A stretch of 44,415 bases of DNA from Chryseobacterium gleum (lineage in GTDB: Bacteria; Bacteroidota; Bacteroidia; Flavobacteriales_D; Sanyastnellaceae), in contig CAMCHP010000020.1 in assembly GCA_945874695.1 (NCBI GenBank), positions 1 to 44,415 on the forward strand, in the 5' to 3' direction. The position numbers and the translations under genes are program-made. The notes under the pieces are model-generated. The model saw only the letters and a program-made list of their open reading frames with translations, was not told the origin of the DNA and ran no database searches. Positions 8,703-16,855 of this stretch are shown in pieces (the first letter of the stretch is position 1; every line of letters starts with the position of its first letter).

Positions 8703-9986
8703 ATGAATGAAGACTACCTCCAATACATTTGGCGCTATCAGCGACTTCCACACGGACGTTTGTTCTGTACTTCAGGACGCGAACTGACCGTTTTATTTCA
8801 AGGGCACTGGAACCGAAATTCGGGTCCGGATTTTCTTGAAGCCAAGCTTCGAATCGGCCGCGAACTCTGGGTAGGCAGCGTTGAAGTGCATGTGAAATCG
8901 TCAGAATGGCGCCGCCACAAACACCAGCATGACCCGTCTTATGCCAATGTGATTTTGCATGTGGTGCTCGAAGATGATGAGCCGCTTGTAAATGCCAAAG
9001 CACAAGAAGTGCCAACGTTGGTACTTGAACCCTTGATTGACAAAAAGCATTGGTTTGACTATCAGGCATTCATCCAAACGCCTCAGAATTTGCCCTGTGC
9101 TGTGCGGCTGCACGAAGTCGAGGGCATCGCACGCGAAGGGTGGCTGCATCGCATGGCCGTGGAACGCATCGCTGAAAAAACGAAGCGCGTAGGGGTGTTG
9201 ATGCAAAGTCATCAAAACGACTGGAATGCTGTTTGGTGGAACATGCTCTGCCGGGCATTTGGATTTGGCCTGAACCATACGGCATATGAGCTACTTGCTC
9301 AAAGCCTCCCGTGGCAAGTTGTGGGGAAATTTGCCGACCGACCTCAGCGATTGGAAGCTTTGCTCGCTGTGCACTCCGGTTGGTGGATGGTCGATCTCCG
9401 GCTCAGTTCAATTGGTGAACTGGCAGCCGAATATACCCACTATCAAAAGATGTTCGGCTTGAAACCCGTGCATCCATCAGCCTGGCAACGCGGACGAATG
9501 AAGCCCGCGAATCACCCCCGCGTGCGCCTCGGACAACTGGCGGCGGTTATTTTTGGAGGAGCGTTGCAATGGCGCGCAATCAGCAGTGCTGAATCACTCG
9601 ATGCGCTGATTCATCAGTTATCACAATCTATGAAGGTGGTTGCACTCAATTTGCCAGCCCAACTCGGTGCTACCGAACCGCTTGGACGAGGCACGCTCGA
9701 GAGCATTATCGGAAACGCGGTCATCCCCATGCTTTTTTTCAACTATCGCTTGCAAAACGACGACCAAGGTGTTGCTAAAGTTTTGGGTTGGATGGAAGAA
9801 ATGTTGCGCGAAGACAATAAAATCACAAGACTGTGGTTAGATCACGGCTGGCGCGCTGATAATTTGCTCGAGTCGCAAGGACAGCTGCACCTGTATAAAG
9901 AATACTGTTGCCAAAAAAAATGCTTATCTTGCTCCATAGGCGTTACGTTACTCAATAATCTATCGTATGACACAGCAGATACTTGA
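8703..9986 (+). CDS. DUF2851 family protein
   Basis: A 427-residue protein of unknown function found widely in Bacteroidota. Family marks are NEDYLQYIWRYQRLP at the start, GHWNRNSGPDFLEAKLRIG, VGSVEVHVKSSEWxxHxHxxDPxYxNVILHVV, and a Cys-rich end, YCCQKKCLSCSIG. The Cys cluster near residues 400-412 could bind metal, and the EVHVKSSEW block resembles nuclease-like active-site patterns, but no activity is claimed. An in-frame TTG at 8685 would add six residues; ATG 8703 fits the family start better. A small perfect hairpin, TGTCCC/GGGACA at 8686-8703, ends on the A of this ATG. The 3' end overlaps the PspC gene by 20 bases. Confidence 0.85.
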   Translation: MNEDYLQYIWRYQRLPHGRLFCTSGRELTVLFQGHWNRNSGPDFLEAKLRIGRELWVGSVEVHVKSSEWRRHKHQHDPSYANVILHVVLEDDEPLVNAKAQEVPTLVLEPLIDKKHWFDYQAFIQTPQNLPCAVRLHEVEGIAREGWLHRMAVERIAEKTKRVGVLMQSHQNDWNAVWWNMLCRAFGFGLNHTAYELLAQSLPWQVVGKFADRPQRLEALLAVHSGWWMVDLRLSSIGELAAEYTHYQKMFGLKPVHPSAWQRGRMKPANHPRVRLGQLAAVIFGGALQWRAISSAESLDALIHQLSQSMKVVALNLPAQLGATEPLGRGTLESIIGNAVIPMLFFNYRLQNDDQGVAKVLGWMEEMLREDNKITRLWLDHGWRADNLLESQGQLHLYKEYCCQKKCLSCSIGVTLLNNLSYDTADT

Positions 9987-10200
9987 TTTCTTTGAACGCC
10001 AAACTTTTGGTGTTTGTGAGTGGTGGGGAAGAAAACTTGGGATTCGCGTACAGCGTATTCGACTCTCGTTCATATACTTGAGTTTCATCACCTTGGGGTC
10101 TCCCGTGCTCGTTTACTTAGTCATGGCATTCATTCTCGAGAACAAAGAACACTTCAAACCACGCTTGCGCCGCAGCCGCTCAACCGTGTGGGAACTCTAA
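9967..10200 (+). CDS. Small PspC-domain membrane protein
   Basis: The 77 residues form a PspC-type module: a short amphipathic start (FFERQTFGVCEWWGRKLGIRVQRIRLSFIYLSF) and one hydrophobic segment, ITLGSPVLVYLVMAFIL, then a basic tail. PspC proteins of Proteobacteria relate to envelope stress; in Bacteroidota short stand-alone copies such as this are common and their role is not established. It overlaps the DUF2851 gene by 20 bases, which suggests co-expression. Confidence 0.8.
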   Translation: MTQQILDFFERQTFGVCEWWGRKLGIRVQRIRLSFIYLSFITLGSPVLVYLVMAFILENKEHFKPRLRRSRSTVWEL

Positions 10201-10284
10201 CAAGCCAACACCCCAAGCAATGTAGAGCCAGTCGGGGGCTTCGATGAACTTTTGTCGAAACCACCGTGCTTTTATTTGATTGGT

Positions 10285-10292
10285 TATCTTTG
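10285..10292 (+). promoter_or_regulatory. Candidate -7 element of the AGCS symporter promoter
   Basis: TATCTTTG is a perfect TAnnTTTG element 21 bases before ATG 10314. No good TTTG lies at the usual 19-21 base distance upstream (the nearest, 10251-10254, is 30 bases away), so the promoter may be weak or activator-dependent. Confidence 0.5.
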
Positions 10293-10313
10293 GCCGAAAC
10301 CAAAACCCGATAC

Positions 10314-12179
10314 ATGAGTCATTTTCTACGCCAATCCTTCGGATTAACACTTCTGCTTGCCTTTGCAATTTCAAACATCAATGCCCAGAAAACCGTTGAT
10401 GATCGCATTAACGAGGCCATGGAGCCCGTCACAAAGGCCATCAGCAAGGTCATCTTCTTCGATATAGCAATCAATGAAGAAATCGAGGTCGCACGAAAAG
10501 AGCGTGATCGCGATGTATTCAAAATGGTCGTTGATCAAAGCGCTCCCGAGGTGGTATTGGGAGAAAATAAAAAGGCCATAAAGAACGTCTCGTTCTACGT
10601 GTCGGGTCAAGACGATGGGAAGTTCAGCCTTGCCTATGAGCTCATTGCAAACGATGACACTTTGCGCAAACAGCTCGACGCATTGCTGCCCAATGAAACC
10701 ATTGTGTTGTCTGATTTCAATGGAGCTTCACTCACACTTAAAGGCGATCCCGCTGAGTTTATCGGCCAGCAATACCGCGTGCGTTACCAAAGTGTGCGCA
10801 TTCCATTCGTATTGATTTGGTTGATCATTGGTGCAGTGTTTTTCACAATCTTCTTCAGGTTTATTAATTTCTCAGGATTTAAACATGCACTGAATGTGGT
10901 GCGTGGTAAATACGATAACCCAAATCACTCGGGTGAAGTATCCCATTTTCAAGCCCTCACAGCTGCGTTGTCAGGCACCGTTGGCGTTGGTAACATCGCC
11001 GGTGTGGCGGTGGCCGTTTCCATAGGCGGTCCTGGGGCGACTTTTTGGATGATTGTCGCGGGGTTGCTCGGAATGTCTACAAAGTTTGTCGAATGTACAT
11101 TGGGTGTCAAGTATCGTCGCAAGAACCCAGACGGGTCAGTCTCTGGCGGTCCGATGTATTACCTAAGCCAAGGCCTTGCAAATAAAGGTTTCGGAAAGGC
11201 TGGTAAAGTGCTTGCTATAGTGTTTGCTGTGGCCTGTATTGGTGGCTCCTTTGGCGGCGGAAACATGGTTCAAGTGAATCAAGCCACTGAACAGCTCATT
11301 CAGGTCACCGGAGGCGCAGAGTCATTCCTCTTTCAACGCGGTTGGATTTTCGGGGCTTTGATGGCGGTAGTTGTCGGTATCATTATCATCGGTGGTATTA
11401 AAAGCATCGCAAAAGTTACAGATAAGGTTGTGCCTTTCATGGTCGGTATTTACGTGTTGGCAGCTTTAATTGTGATTGTGGCTAACCTTGATCAAGTGCC
11501 TTTCGCATTCGGTCGCATTTTTGACGGCGCATTTGCCGCTGATGCAATGTATGGAGGGTTAATTGGCGTGCTTATTCAAGGCTTCCGCAGAGCGGCGTTT
11601 TCGAATGAGGCAGGCATTGGGTCGGCGTCGATTGCGCACAGCGCAGCAAAAACCGATGAGCCGATTTCAGAAGGCTTGGTGTCGCTTCTTGAACCATTCA
11701 TTGACACGGTCATCATTTGTACCATGACTGCGTTGGTTATCGTAATTGCCGATTACGGCACCTTCTCGGCTACCGAAGTTTTTGTCAATGCACGTGCAGG
11801 AGAACTCGATGCAATCAGCCTAACAAGCAGTGCGTTTTCACAAACCATTTCGTGGTTCCCGACTGTTTTATCGGTTGCGGTCATCCTATTTGCCTTGTCA
11901 ACCATGATCTCGTGGTCGTACTACGGCATGAAAGCTTGGACCTATCTCTTCGGTGAAAACAAAACGGCTGAAAACATTTACAAAGCTATTTTCTGCATTT
12001 TCATTGTTGTGGGTTCTGCAATCAGCGCAAAACAAGTTTTCGACTTTGGCGATGCCATGATTTTCGCCATGTGTTTCCCGAACATCCTGGGCTTGTATTT
12101 CTTAGCTCCTGAAATTCTGAAAGACCTTCGGAGCTACAGGGCGCGCGTGAAATCTGGAGAAATCAAAAAGTTTAGTTGA
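10314..12179 (+). CDS. Alanine/glycine:cation symporter (AGCS) family protein with extracytoplasmic N-terminal domain
   Basis: The C-terminal ~450 residues are a sodium:alanine/glycine symporter: [31 protein letters not shown] (in two parts around residues 215-245), [24 protein letters not shown] and many hydrophobic segments. It should import alanine or glycine with sodium across the inner membrane. The first ~165 residues are unusual. A signal peptide ([10 protein letters not shown]... cleaved after INAQ, about residue 24) is followed by ~135 polar residues before the first membrane helix, [19 protein letters not shown]. This adds a periplasmic domain that ordinary AGCS proteins of ~450-480 residues lack. 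ATG 10314 is chosen because it begins the signal peptide; the longer in-frame ORF starts inside the promoter region. Confidence 0.9.
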   Translation: MSHFLRQSFGLTLLLAFAISNINAQKTVDDRINEAMEPVTKAISKVIFFDIAINEEIEVARKERDRDVFKMVVDQSAPEVVLGENKKAIKNVSFYVSGQDDGKFSLAYELIANDDTLRKQLDALLPNETIVLSDFNGASLTLKGDPAEFIGQQYRVRYQSVRIPFVLIWLIIGAVFFTIFFRFINFSGFKHALNVVRGKYDNPNHSGEVSHFQALTAALSGTVGVGNIAGVAVAVSIGGPGATFWMIVAGLLGMSTKFVECTLGVKYRRKNPDGSVSGGPMYYLSQGLANKGFGKAGKVLAIVFAVACIGGSFGGGNMVQVNQATEQLIQVTGGAESFLFQRGWIFGALMAVVVGIIIIGGIKSIAKVTDKVVPFMVGIYVLAALIVIVANLDQVPFAFGRIFDGAFAADAMYGGLIGVLIQGFRRAAFSNEAGIGSASIAHSAAKTDEPISEGLVSLLEPFIDTVIICTMTALVIVIADYGTFSATEVFVNARAGELDAISLTSSAFSQTISWFPTVLSVAVILFALSTMISWSYYGMKAWTYLFGENKTAENIYKAIFCIFIVVGSAISAKQVFDFGDAMIFAMCFPNILGLYFLAPEILKDLRSYRARVKSGEIKKFS

Positions 12180-12180
12180 C

Positions 12181-13098
12181 GTGAAACGGCGCAAGTTCAA
12201 TTTGTTCAATACGATCTTGCTTTCACGCAGTGAACGCACAGGCCTTTTGACCTTGCTAACTATACCTGCTTTTTCTTTCGTGTTTCACTACACGTTGCCA
12301 ACCCGGTTCGACGGAGCCGCCATTGACGCCGCGTTTGTAGCGCATTACATCGATGCGCCAAGCGTTAAAATCGACCAAGATCAACCGTATGAACGCGAAG
12401 AATCTTTTTTCGCCTTTAACCCCAATACAATCAGCCATGCCGAGTGGGTGAGTTTAGGGTTATCGCCTTATCAGGCGGATGGTGTAATACGGTTCAGAGA
12501 TCGCATTGGTGGATTTAAATCAAAGCGCGATCTCGAGCGGGTATATGTTCTCCCTGAAGGATGGTTTGATCGGCATCGGCACAACATTGAACTACCGGCA
12601 CATTATTCAAAGCCTGCGCGTTCTTGGTCAAAAAGTTATCCCACGAGCGCACCACGGTTTACCGATGAAGCCGCATCAAAGCCAGCTGAAAAAGCACAGC
12701 TAATCGTTGAGCTCAACGGTGCTGATTCACTCGATCTAATGGAAATTCGTGGGGTTGGTGCCAAATCTGCGCGTCAGGTTATTCGCTACCGCAATGCACT
12801 GGGAGGCTTTTATTCAATGGATCAATTGTCCGAAATACGCTACCTCCATCCAAATGTAAGAGAGAAACTGCTCGAAACAGTGCGCATTGATAGTTCATTG
12901 ATTCGTCGGTTGAACCTCAATGCAGTCTCAGTTGAAGACTTGGCTAAGCATCCATACCTGAGCTGGAAGATGGCGCAATCGATCATTGATATGCGAACGC
13001 ATCGCAGGCGCTTCATCAAGGTAGAAGAGTTGTTAGAGCATCACCGCATGACAGACAGCCTCTTTTTGCGCATCAGACCCTACATTTATGTCGAATAA
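12181..13098 (+). CDS. Helix-hairpin-helix protein (ComEA-like repeats)
   Basis: The 305-residue protein starts with GTG one base after the symporter stop. One hydrophobic segment (TGLLTLLTIPAFSFVFHY, about residues 20-37) follows a basic start, so it is likely anchored in the inner membrane. The rest contains three or four helix-hairpin-helix modules: LGLSPYQADGVIRFRDRIGGFKS, then LMEIRGVGAKSARQVIRYRN followed by ALGGFYSMDQL, then HPYLSWKMAQSIIDMRTHRRRF. Such modules bind DNA non-specifically; in ComEA they bind incoming DNA. A role in DNA uptake is possible but not shown here. Its end overlaps apt by 11 bases. Confidence 0.82.
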   Translation: MKRRKFNLFNTILLSRSERTGLLTLLTIPAFSFVFHYTLPTRFDGAAIDAAFVAHYIDAPSVKIDQDQPYEREESFFAFNPNTISHAEWVSLGLSPYQADGVIRFRDRIGGFKSKRDLERVYVLPEGWFDRHRHNIELPAHYSKPARSWSKSYPTSAPRFTDEAASKPAEKAQLIVELNGADSLDLMEIRGVGAKSARQVIRYRNALGGFYSMDQLSEIRYLHPNVREKLLETVRIDSSLIRRLNLNAVSVEDLAKHPYLSWKMAQSIIDMRTHRRRFIKVEELLEHHRMTDSLFLRIRPYIYVE

Positions 13099-13624
13099 TA
13101 GTTTTGAGGCTCAGTTACTTGATGCCATTCGTGTAATTCGTGACTTTCCAAAGCCAGGCATCGCCTTTCGTGACATCACCACCTTGTTGAAGAACCCCGA
13201 GTTGTGCCGCCAAGTGGTTGAAGAGCTTGCGCGCAATATTCCGCCTGACACAACGGCTATCGCGGGCATTGAAAGCAGAGGCTTTTTATTTGGAATGGCA
13301 TTGGCCATGGCCTGTGATCTGCCTTTCGTGCCAATTCGGAAAAAGGGCAAGCTGCCTTTTGCTACCCGCGCAGTGTCGTACGATTTGGAGTACGGCCAAG
13401 CGGTGGTTGAAATGCACACCGACGCCGTGCAACATGGCGATCGTGTTTACATTCATGATGATCTTCTCGCAACCGGAGGTTCGGCTGCTGCCGCAGCTGA
13501 ACTTGTTTTAAGTTCAGGCGCAAGTGTGTCTGGATTCTCCTTTCTTCTTGGTGTAGAAGGGCTCAATGGAGAGGCTTTATTAACAACCTTGTCGACGAAT
13601 ATTACTATTTTAGCGCGCTGTTGA
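13088..13624 (+). CDS. apt: Adenine phosphoribosyltransferase
   Basis: Apt salvages adenine with PRPP to form AMP. The 178 residues include FPKPGIAFRDITTLLKNPEL at the N-terminus, GIESRGFLFGMALA, RKKGKLPFATRAVSYDLEYG, and the PRPP-binding loop VYIHDDLLATGGSAAAAAEL at about 119-138. The start lies 11 bases inside the preceding helix-hairpin-helix gene, suggesting coupled translation; no Shine-Dalgarno sequence is present. Confidence 0.95.
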   Translation: MSNNSFEAQLLDAIRVIRDFPKPGIAFRDITTLLKNPELCRQVVEELARNIPPDTTAIAGIESRGFLFGMALAMACDLPFVPIRKKGKLPFATRAVSYDLEYGQAVVEMHTDAVQHGDRVYIHDDLLATGGSAAAAAELVLSSGASVSGFSFLLGVEGLNGEALLTTLSTNITILARC

Positions 13625-13672
13625 AAACATCGATCTCGACAGATTGTAATTTAATCGAAGAAAGCCCTTACA

Positions 13673-14812
13673 ATGAATTTTGAGCATTCCGATAGTTTGC
13701 AAATGATTGGTCAAATGGCCAAAGATTTTGCTGAGAAAGAAATCAGACCCCACGTGATGGAGTGGGATGAATCGCAGCATTTCCCAAAAGATCTTTTTCA
13801 TCGCCTAGGTGAATTGGGTATGATGGGTGTGCTTGTCCCCGAAGAGTACGGCGGTGCCGGATTGGGTTATTTTGAATACATGCTTGTAATTGAAGAGATT
13901 GCCAAAGTTTGTGGTTCAATTGGCTTATCGGTAGCGGCGCACAATTCGCTGTGCACGGGCCACATCATGAGCTTTGGCAACGAAGAACAAAAGCAGAAGT
14001 ATCTTCCTTTATTGGCGAGCGGAAAATGGATCGGCGCTTGGGGGCTTACAGAAGCAAATACAGGTTCTGACGCGATGCGCATGCAATGTGTAGCACGCGA
14101 AGATGGTGACCACTGGGTGATTAATGGAACCAAGAACTGGATAACCCATGGAATTAGCGGAGATGTAGCAGTTGTGCTCGCACGTACAGGTGAATTACTC
14201 GATTCGCGGGGCATAACGGCCTTCATCGTTGAGCGCGGAACACCAGGATTTACAGGCGGCAAGAAAGAGAACAAGTTAGGCATGCGCGCAAGCGAAACTG
14301 CCGAGCTTATTTTCGAAGAGTGCCGCATCCCGAAAAGCCACGTTTTGGGTAAAGTGGGTGATGGCTTTGTTCAGGCGATGAAGATCCTTGACGGTGGACG
14401 TATTTCCATCGGGGCATTGGCATTGGGCATTGCGAAAGGTGCAATGGAAGCAGCAATTCGGTATTCAAAAGAACGTCACCAGTTCGGCCAACCGATTTCG
14501 AACTTCCAAGCCATAGCCTTCAAGATTGCCGATATGGCGACAGAGATTGAAGCCGCCGAAATGTTGTTGCTCGAAGCTGCTGATTTGAAAAATCGCGGTG
14601 AGAAAGTGACCAAGGTTTCAGCTATGGCCAAGTATTACGCCAGTGAAGTGTCTGTGCGCGCATCAACCGAAGCCGTGCAGATTTTTGGAGGTTATGGCTA
14701 CACCAAAGATTTCCCAGTGGAGAAGTTTTACCGTGACTGCAAGCTATGTACCATCGGCGAAGGAACCTCAGAGATCCAGAAGATGGTGATTTCAAGAGAA
14801 ATTTTACAATAA
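13673..14812 (+). CDS. Acyl-CoA dehydrogenase (short/branched-chain type)
   Basis: A 379-residue FAD enzyme that forms the trans-2 double bond of acyl-CoA and passes electrons to ETF. It shows [20 protein letters not shown], the FAD-binding block [33 protein letters not shown], and [20 protein letters not shown]. The catalytic base is the Glu at about 363 in [11 protein letters not shown], the position used by short-chain and related dehydrogenases. Substrate chain length cannot be decided from sequence alone. It appears monocistronic, between apt and the rpsU promoter; no clear promoter was found in the 48-base gap. Confidence 0.93.
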   Translation: MNFEHSDSLQMIGQMAKDFAEKEIRPHVMEWDESQHFPKDLFHRLGELGMMGVLVPEEYGGAGLGYFEYMLVIEEIAKVCGSIGLSVAAHNSLCTGHIMSFGNEEQKQKYLPLLASGKWIGAWGLTEANTGSDAMRMQCVAREDGDHWVINGTKNWITHGISGDVAVVLARTGELLDSRGITAFIVERGTPGFTGGKKENKLGMRASETAELIFEECRIPKSHVLGKVGDGFVQAMKILDGGRISIGALALGIAKGAMEAAIRYSKERHQFGQPISNFQAIAFKIADMATEIEAAEMLLLEAADLKNRGEKVTKVSAMAKYYASEVSVRASTEAVQIFGGYGYTKDFPVEKFYRDCKLCTIGEGTSEIQKMVISREILQ

Positions 14813-14815
14813 ACT

Positions 14816-14846
14816 TTTGGGTAGTAAAAGAAAAAGTGTAAATTTG
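14816..14846 (+). promoter_or_regulatory. Bacteroidota-type promoter of rpsU
   Basis: TTTG at 14816-14819 and a perfect TAAATTTG at 14839-14846 are separated by 19 bases. The start site would be near 14851, leaving about 19 leader bases before rpsU ATG 14870. Confidence 0.8.
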
Positions 14847-14869
14847 CCCTCCAATTTAGACAGAAGAAT

Positions 14870-15061
14870 ATGTTGATCATTCCAGTAAAAGAAGGCGAGA
14901 ACATCGAACGCGCATTGAAGAAGTTCAAGAAAAAATTTGAACGTACCGGAACCATGCGTCATCTTCGTGCACGTCAGCAGTATTTGAAGCCATCCGTAAT
15001 AAAGCGTGAGGCGAATAAGAAAGCAGCGTACGTATTGTCTTTGCAGGAACGCGAGATTTGA
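14870..15061 (+). CDS. rpsU: 30S ribosomal protein bS21
   Basis: The 63-residue basic protein (MLIIPVKEGENIERALKKFK start, RTGTMRHLRARQQY middle) is bS21 of the small ribosomal subunit. In Flavobacterium, bS21 with bS6 and bS18 is known to hold the anti-Shine-Dalgarno tail of 16S rRNA, which fits the scarcity of Shine-Dalgarno sites in this window. The leader shows only a weak purine run, AGAAGA, before the ATG. It has its own consensus promoter and a strong terminator, so it forms a single-gene unit ahead of xerC. Confidence 0.96.
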   Translation: MLIIPVKEGENIERALKKFKKKFERTGTMRHLRARQQYLKPSVIKREANKKAAYVLSLQEREI

Positions 15062-15082
15062 TTTAACATTCTCACTATATTG

Positions 15083-15119
15083 AGGCGGAAATCTGACATT
15101 CAGGTTTCCGCCTTTTTTT
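15083..15119 (+). terminator. rpsU terminator directly abutting xerC
   Basis: AGGCGGAAA/TTTCCGCCT pairs over 9 bp, and an inner CTGA/TCAG with a T-G wobble extends it to about 14 bp around a CAT loop. The T7 tract (15113-15119) ends at the base before the xerC ATG at 15120. Confidence 0.92.
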
Positions 15120-16007
15120 ATGACCGATTTTGAGAAGTTTTTGCGTTATCTCGTTTCTGAGAAACGCATGTCTGAACACACCGTCACCGCCTACCAAAGT
15201 GATTTGGAACAGTTTCTCGATTACTTACTGGTACATTATGAGGTATCTGATTTGCGTGTTGTTACCACCGCACAAATCCGGTCTTGGTTTGCTTCGATGC
15301 GCGAGCGGGCAGTTTCATCAAAAAGTGTGCATCGCAAACGTTCAACGCTCGCCACATTTTATAAGTATGCCCGAAGCCAAGGTTGGGTTGAGAGTGACCC
15401 CGTGCGAAAAACTGCAGCCCCGAAAATTGAAAAACGTCTCCCGCAGTTTGTTGATGAAAAAGGCATGCAGCGCTTGCTCGAGCAAGAGTTGAGCGTGGAA
15501 GAAACCTTCGCTGAGATTCGCGATCAAGTTATGCTTACGCTGCTTTATGAATGCGGGATACGTTTGGCAGAACTTATCGGCCTCCGCAACCAAGACGTTG
15601 ATACTTACAAAAAAAGTATAAACGTGATCGGAAAGCGTAACAAAGAGCGGCAAATCCCGTTAATAGATAAGACGGTAGCTCTCCTTATACGATACATCGA
15701 AATGCGCGAACGAGTGGCAGATGCAGATTGCGAGGCCCTCCTTTGTACCGACCGAGGAAAGAAACTGTATCCGAAATTTGTCTATCTAAAAGTTAACCAC
15801 TACCTTGGAAGGGTTAGTACGCTCGATAAACGCAGTCCGCACATCCTCCGACACACCTTTGCAACACACATGCTGAATAATGGCGCTCAACTTAATTCAG
15901 TTAAAGAATTGCTCGGACATGCGAGCCTTGCCGCTACGCAGGTTTATACCCATAACACCATCGAGAAGCTGAAGGCAATTCACGAGCGCAGTCACCCTAA
16001 AGGTTAA
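15120..16007 (+). CDS. xerC: Tyrosine recombinase, XerC/XerD type
   Basis: The 295-residue protein has the SAM-like N-terminal domain (FLRYLVSEKRMSEHTVTAYQ) and a complete catalytic set: R148 in ECGIRLAEL, K172 in IGKRNKER, H241 and R244 in HILRHTFATH, H267 in LLGHASL, and Y276 in QVYTH. It should act at dif in chromosome dimer resolution; length and position next to rpsU and raiA favour a housekeeping Xer protein over a mobile-element integrase. XerC and XerD cannot be separated with certainty. ATG 15120 immediately follows the rpsU terminator T-tract, so no leader sequence with a ribosome site exists between them. Confidence 0.9.
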   Translation: MTDFEKFLRYLVSEKRMSEHTVTAYQSDLEQFLDYLLVHYEVSDLRVVTTAQIRSWFASMRERAVSSKSVHRKRSTLATFYKYARSQGWVESDPVRKTAAPKIEKRLPQFVDEKGMQRLLEQELSVEETFAEIRDQVMLTLLYECGIRLAELIGLRNQDVDTYKKSINVIGKRNKERQIPLIDKTVALLIRYIEMRERVADADCEALLCTDRGKKLYPKFVYLKVNHYLGRVSTLDKRSPHILRHTFATHMLNNGAQLNSVKELLGHASLAATQVYTHNTIEKLKAIHERSHPKG

Positions 16008-16019
16008 ACACACATTCCT

Positions 16020-16319
16020 ATGCAAGTACAAGTTCACTCCATCCACTTTGATGCTGATCAAAAATTGGTCAACTTCATCCAAGAGAAAATTGCTAAGCTC
16101 GGAACCTTTCACGACCAAATTATTGGAGGAGAGGTGTTTCTTCGACTCGAAAAGTCGGATACCAATGAAAACAAAGTCACAGAGATTAAGCTCTTAGTGC
16201 CCGGAAAAGACCTTTTTGCCAAGCGCCAAAGCAAGTCTTTTGAAGAATCTACCGACGATGCAGTAGAGGCTTTGCGCCGGCAAATCGTGAAACAACGCGA
16301 TAAATCTCGCGCGCACTGA
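16020..16319 (+). CDS. raiA: Ribosome hibernation factor, short HPF/RaiA family
   Basis: The 99 residues match the short HPF/YfiA fold: MQVQVHSIHFDADQKLVNFI, EVFLRLEKSDTNENKVTEIKL, then KSFEESTDDAVEALRRQIVK. These proteins bind the decoding site of the 30S subunit in slow growth and protect inactive ribosomes. It starts 12 bases after xerC and is probably co-transcribed with it. Its transcription would be stopped by the hairpin at 16391-16423. Confidence 0.92.
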   Translation: MQVQVHSIHFDADQKLVNFIQEKIAKLGTFHDQIIGGEVFLRLEKSDTNENKVTEIKLLVPGKDLFAKRQSKSFEESTDDAVEALRRQIVKQRDKSRAH

Positions 16320-16360
16320 TTTTTCAACTTGATTGAGCGTCAAAAATTTCGTCCCAATAT

Positions 16361-16390
16361 TTTGTACGGTCGAAATCTTTCTTACATTTG
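16361..16390 (+). promoter_or_regulatory. Promoter of the tRNA-tuf operon
   Basis: TTTG at 16361-16364 and a perfect TACATTTG at 16383-16390 are 18 bases apart. The expected start site, about 16395-16398, lies inside the left arm of the terminator hairpin that follows, so RNA from this promoter would lack most of that arm. Confidence 0.75.
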
Positions 16391-16423
16391 CACTCCCTTT
16401 TAAACGAGGGAGTGTTTTTTTTT
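16391..16423 (+). terminator. Intrinsic terminator of raiA, interleaved with the tRNA-tuf promoter
   Basis: CACTCCC (16391-16397) pairs perfectly with GGGAGTG (16408-16414), followed by T9 (16415-16423). It directly adjoins the -7 element of the promoter at 16361-16390. Confidence 0.85.
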
Positions 16424-16453
16424 GACCACAAACGGTCTTTGACATTTAAATTT

Positions 16454-16527
16454 GCCGGTGTAGCTCAGTTGGCCAGAGCAGCTGATTTGTAATCAGCTGG
16501 TCGGGGGTTCGAATCCCTCCACCGGCT
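16454..16527 (+). tRNA. tRNA-Thr (anticodon TGT)
   Basis: The cloverleaf is complete. Acceptor GCCGGTG pairs with CACCGGC, the anticodon stem GCTGA/TCAGC encloses loop TTTGTAA with anticodon TGT, and the T-arm holds GGTTCGAATCC. CCA is not encoded; the discriminator is T. First of four tRNAs before tuf. Confidence 0.96.
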
Positions 16528-16557
16528 CTCTTTCATAAGAAGAGAAAATTATTTAGC

Positions 16558-16640
16558 GGGGGTACGCCGGAGTTGGAGAGCCGGGGCAGACTGTAAATCT
16601 GTTGTCTCAGACTGAATAGGTTCGAATCCTATTACCCCCA
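16558..16640 (+). tRNA. tRNA-Tyr (anticodon GTA)
   Basis: Acceptor GGGGGTA pairs with TACCCCC, discriminator A. The anticodon loop CTGTAAA carries GTA, and a long class II variable arm (around TTGTCTCAGACTGAA) is present as expected for tRNA-Tyr. The 3' CCA is not encoded. Confidence 0.96.
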
Positions 16641-16655
16641 CAAGATTTTTTTTAA

Positions 16656-16731
<76 letters not shown>

Positions 16732-16739
16732 ATACATCG

Positions 16740-16814
16740 GCCGATGTAGCTCAGGGGTAGAGCGCTTCCTTGGTAAGGAAGAGGTCACGGGTTCAATTCC
16801 CGTCATTGGCTCCA
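16740..16814 (+). tRNA. tRNA-Thr (anticodon GGT)
   Basis: Acceptor GCCGATG pairs with CATTGGC (one G-T wobble). Anticodon stem CTTCC/GGAAG encloses TTGGTAA with anticodon GGT. CCA is encoded at 16812-16814. It is the second threonine tRNA of the cluster and lies 41 bases before tuf. Confidence 0.95.
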
Positions 16815-16855
16815 ACGAACAAACGAACAGGAACAATTAATTAAACATTCTGGCT

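Noticed and set aside
15120-16007. xerC as a mobile-element integrase
   Set aside because: No attachment repeats, cargo or other mobile genes are nearby, and it sits between rpsU and raiA in a housekeeping block.
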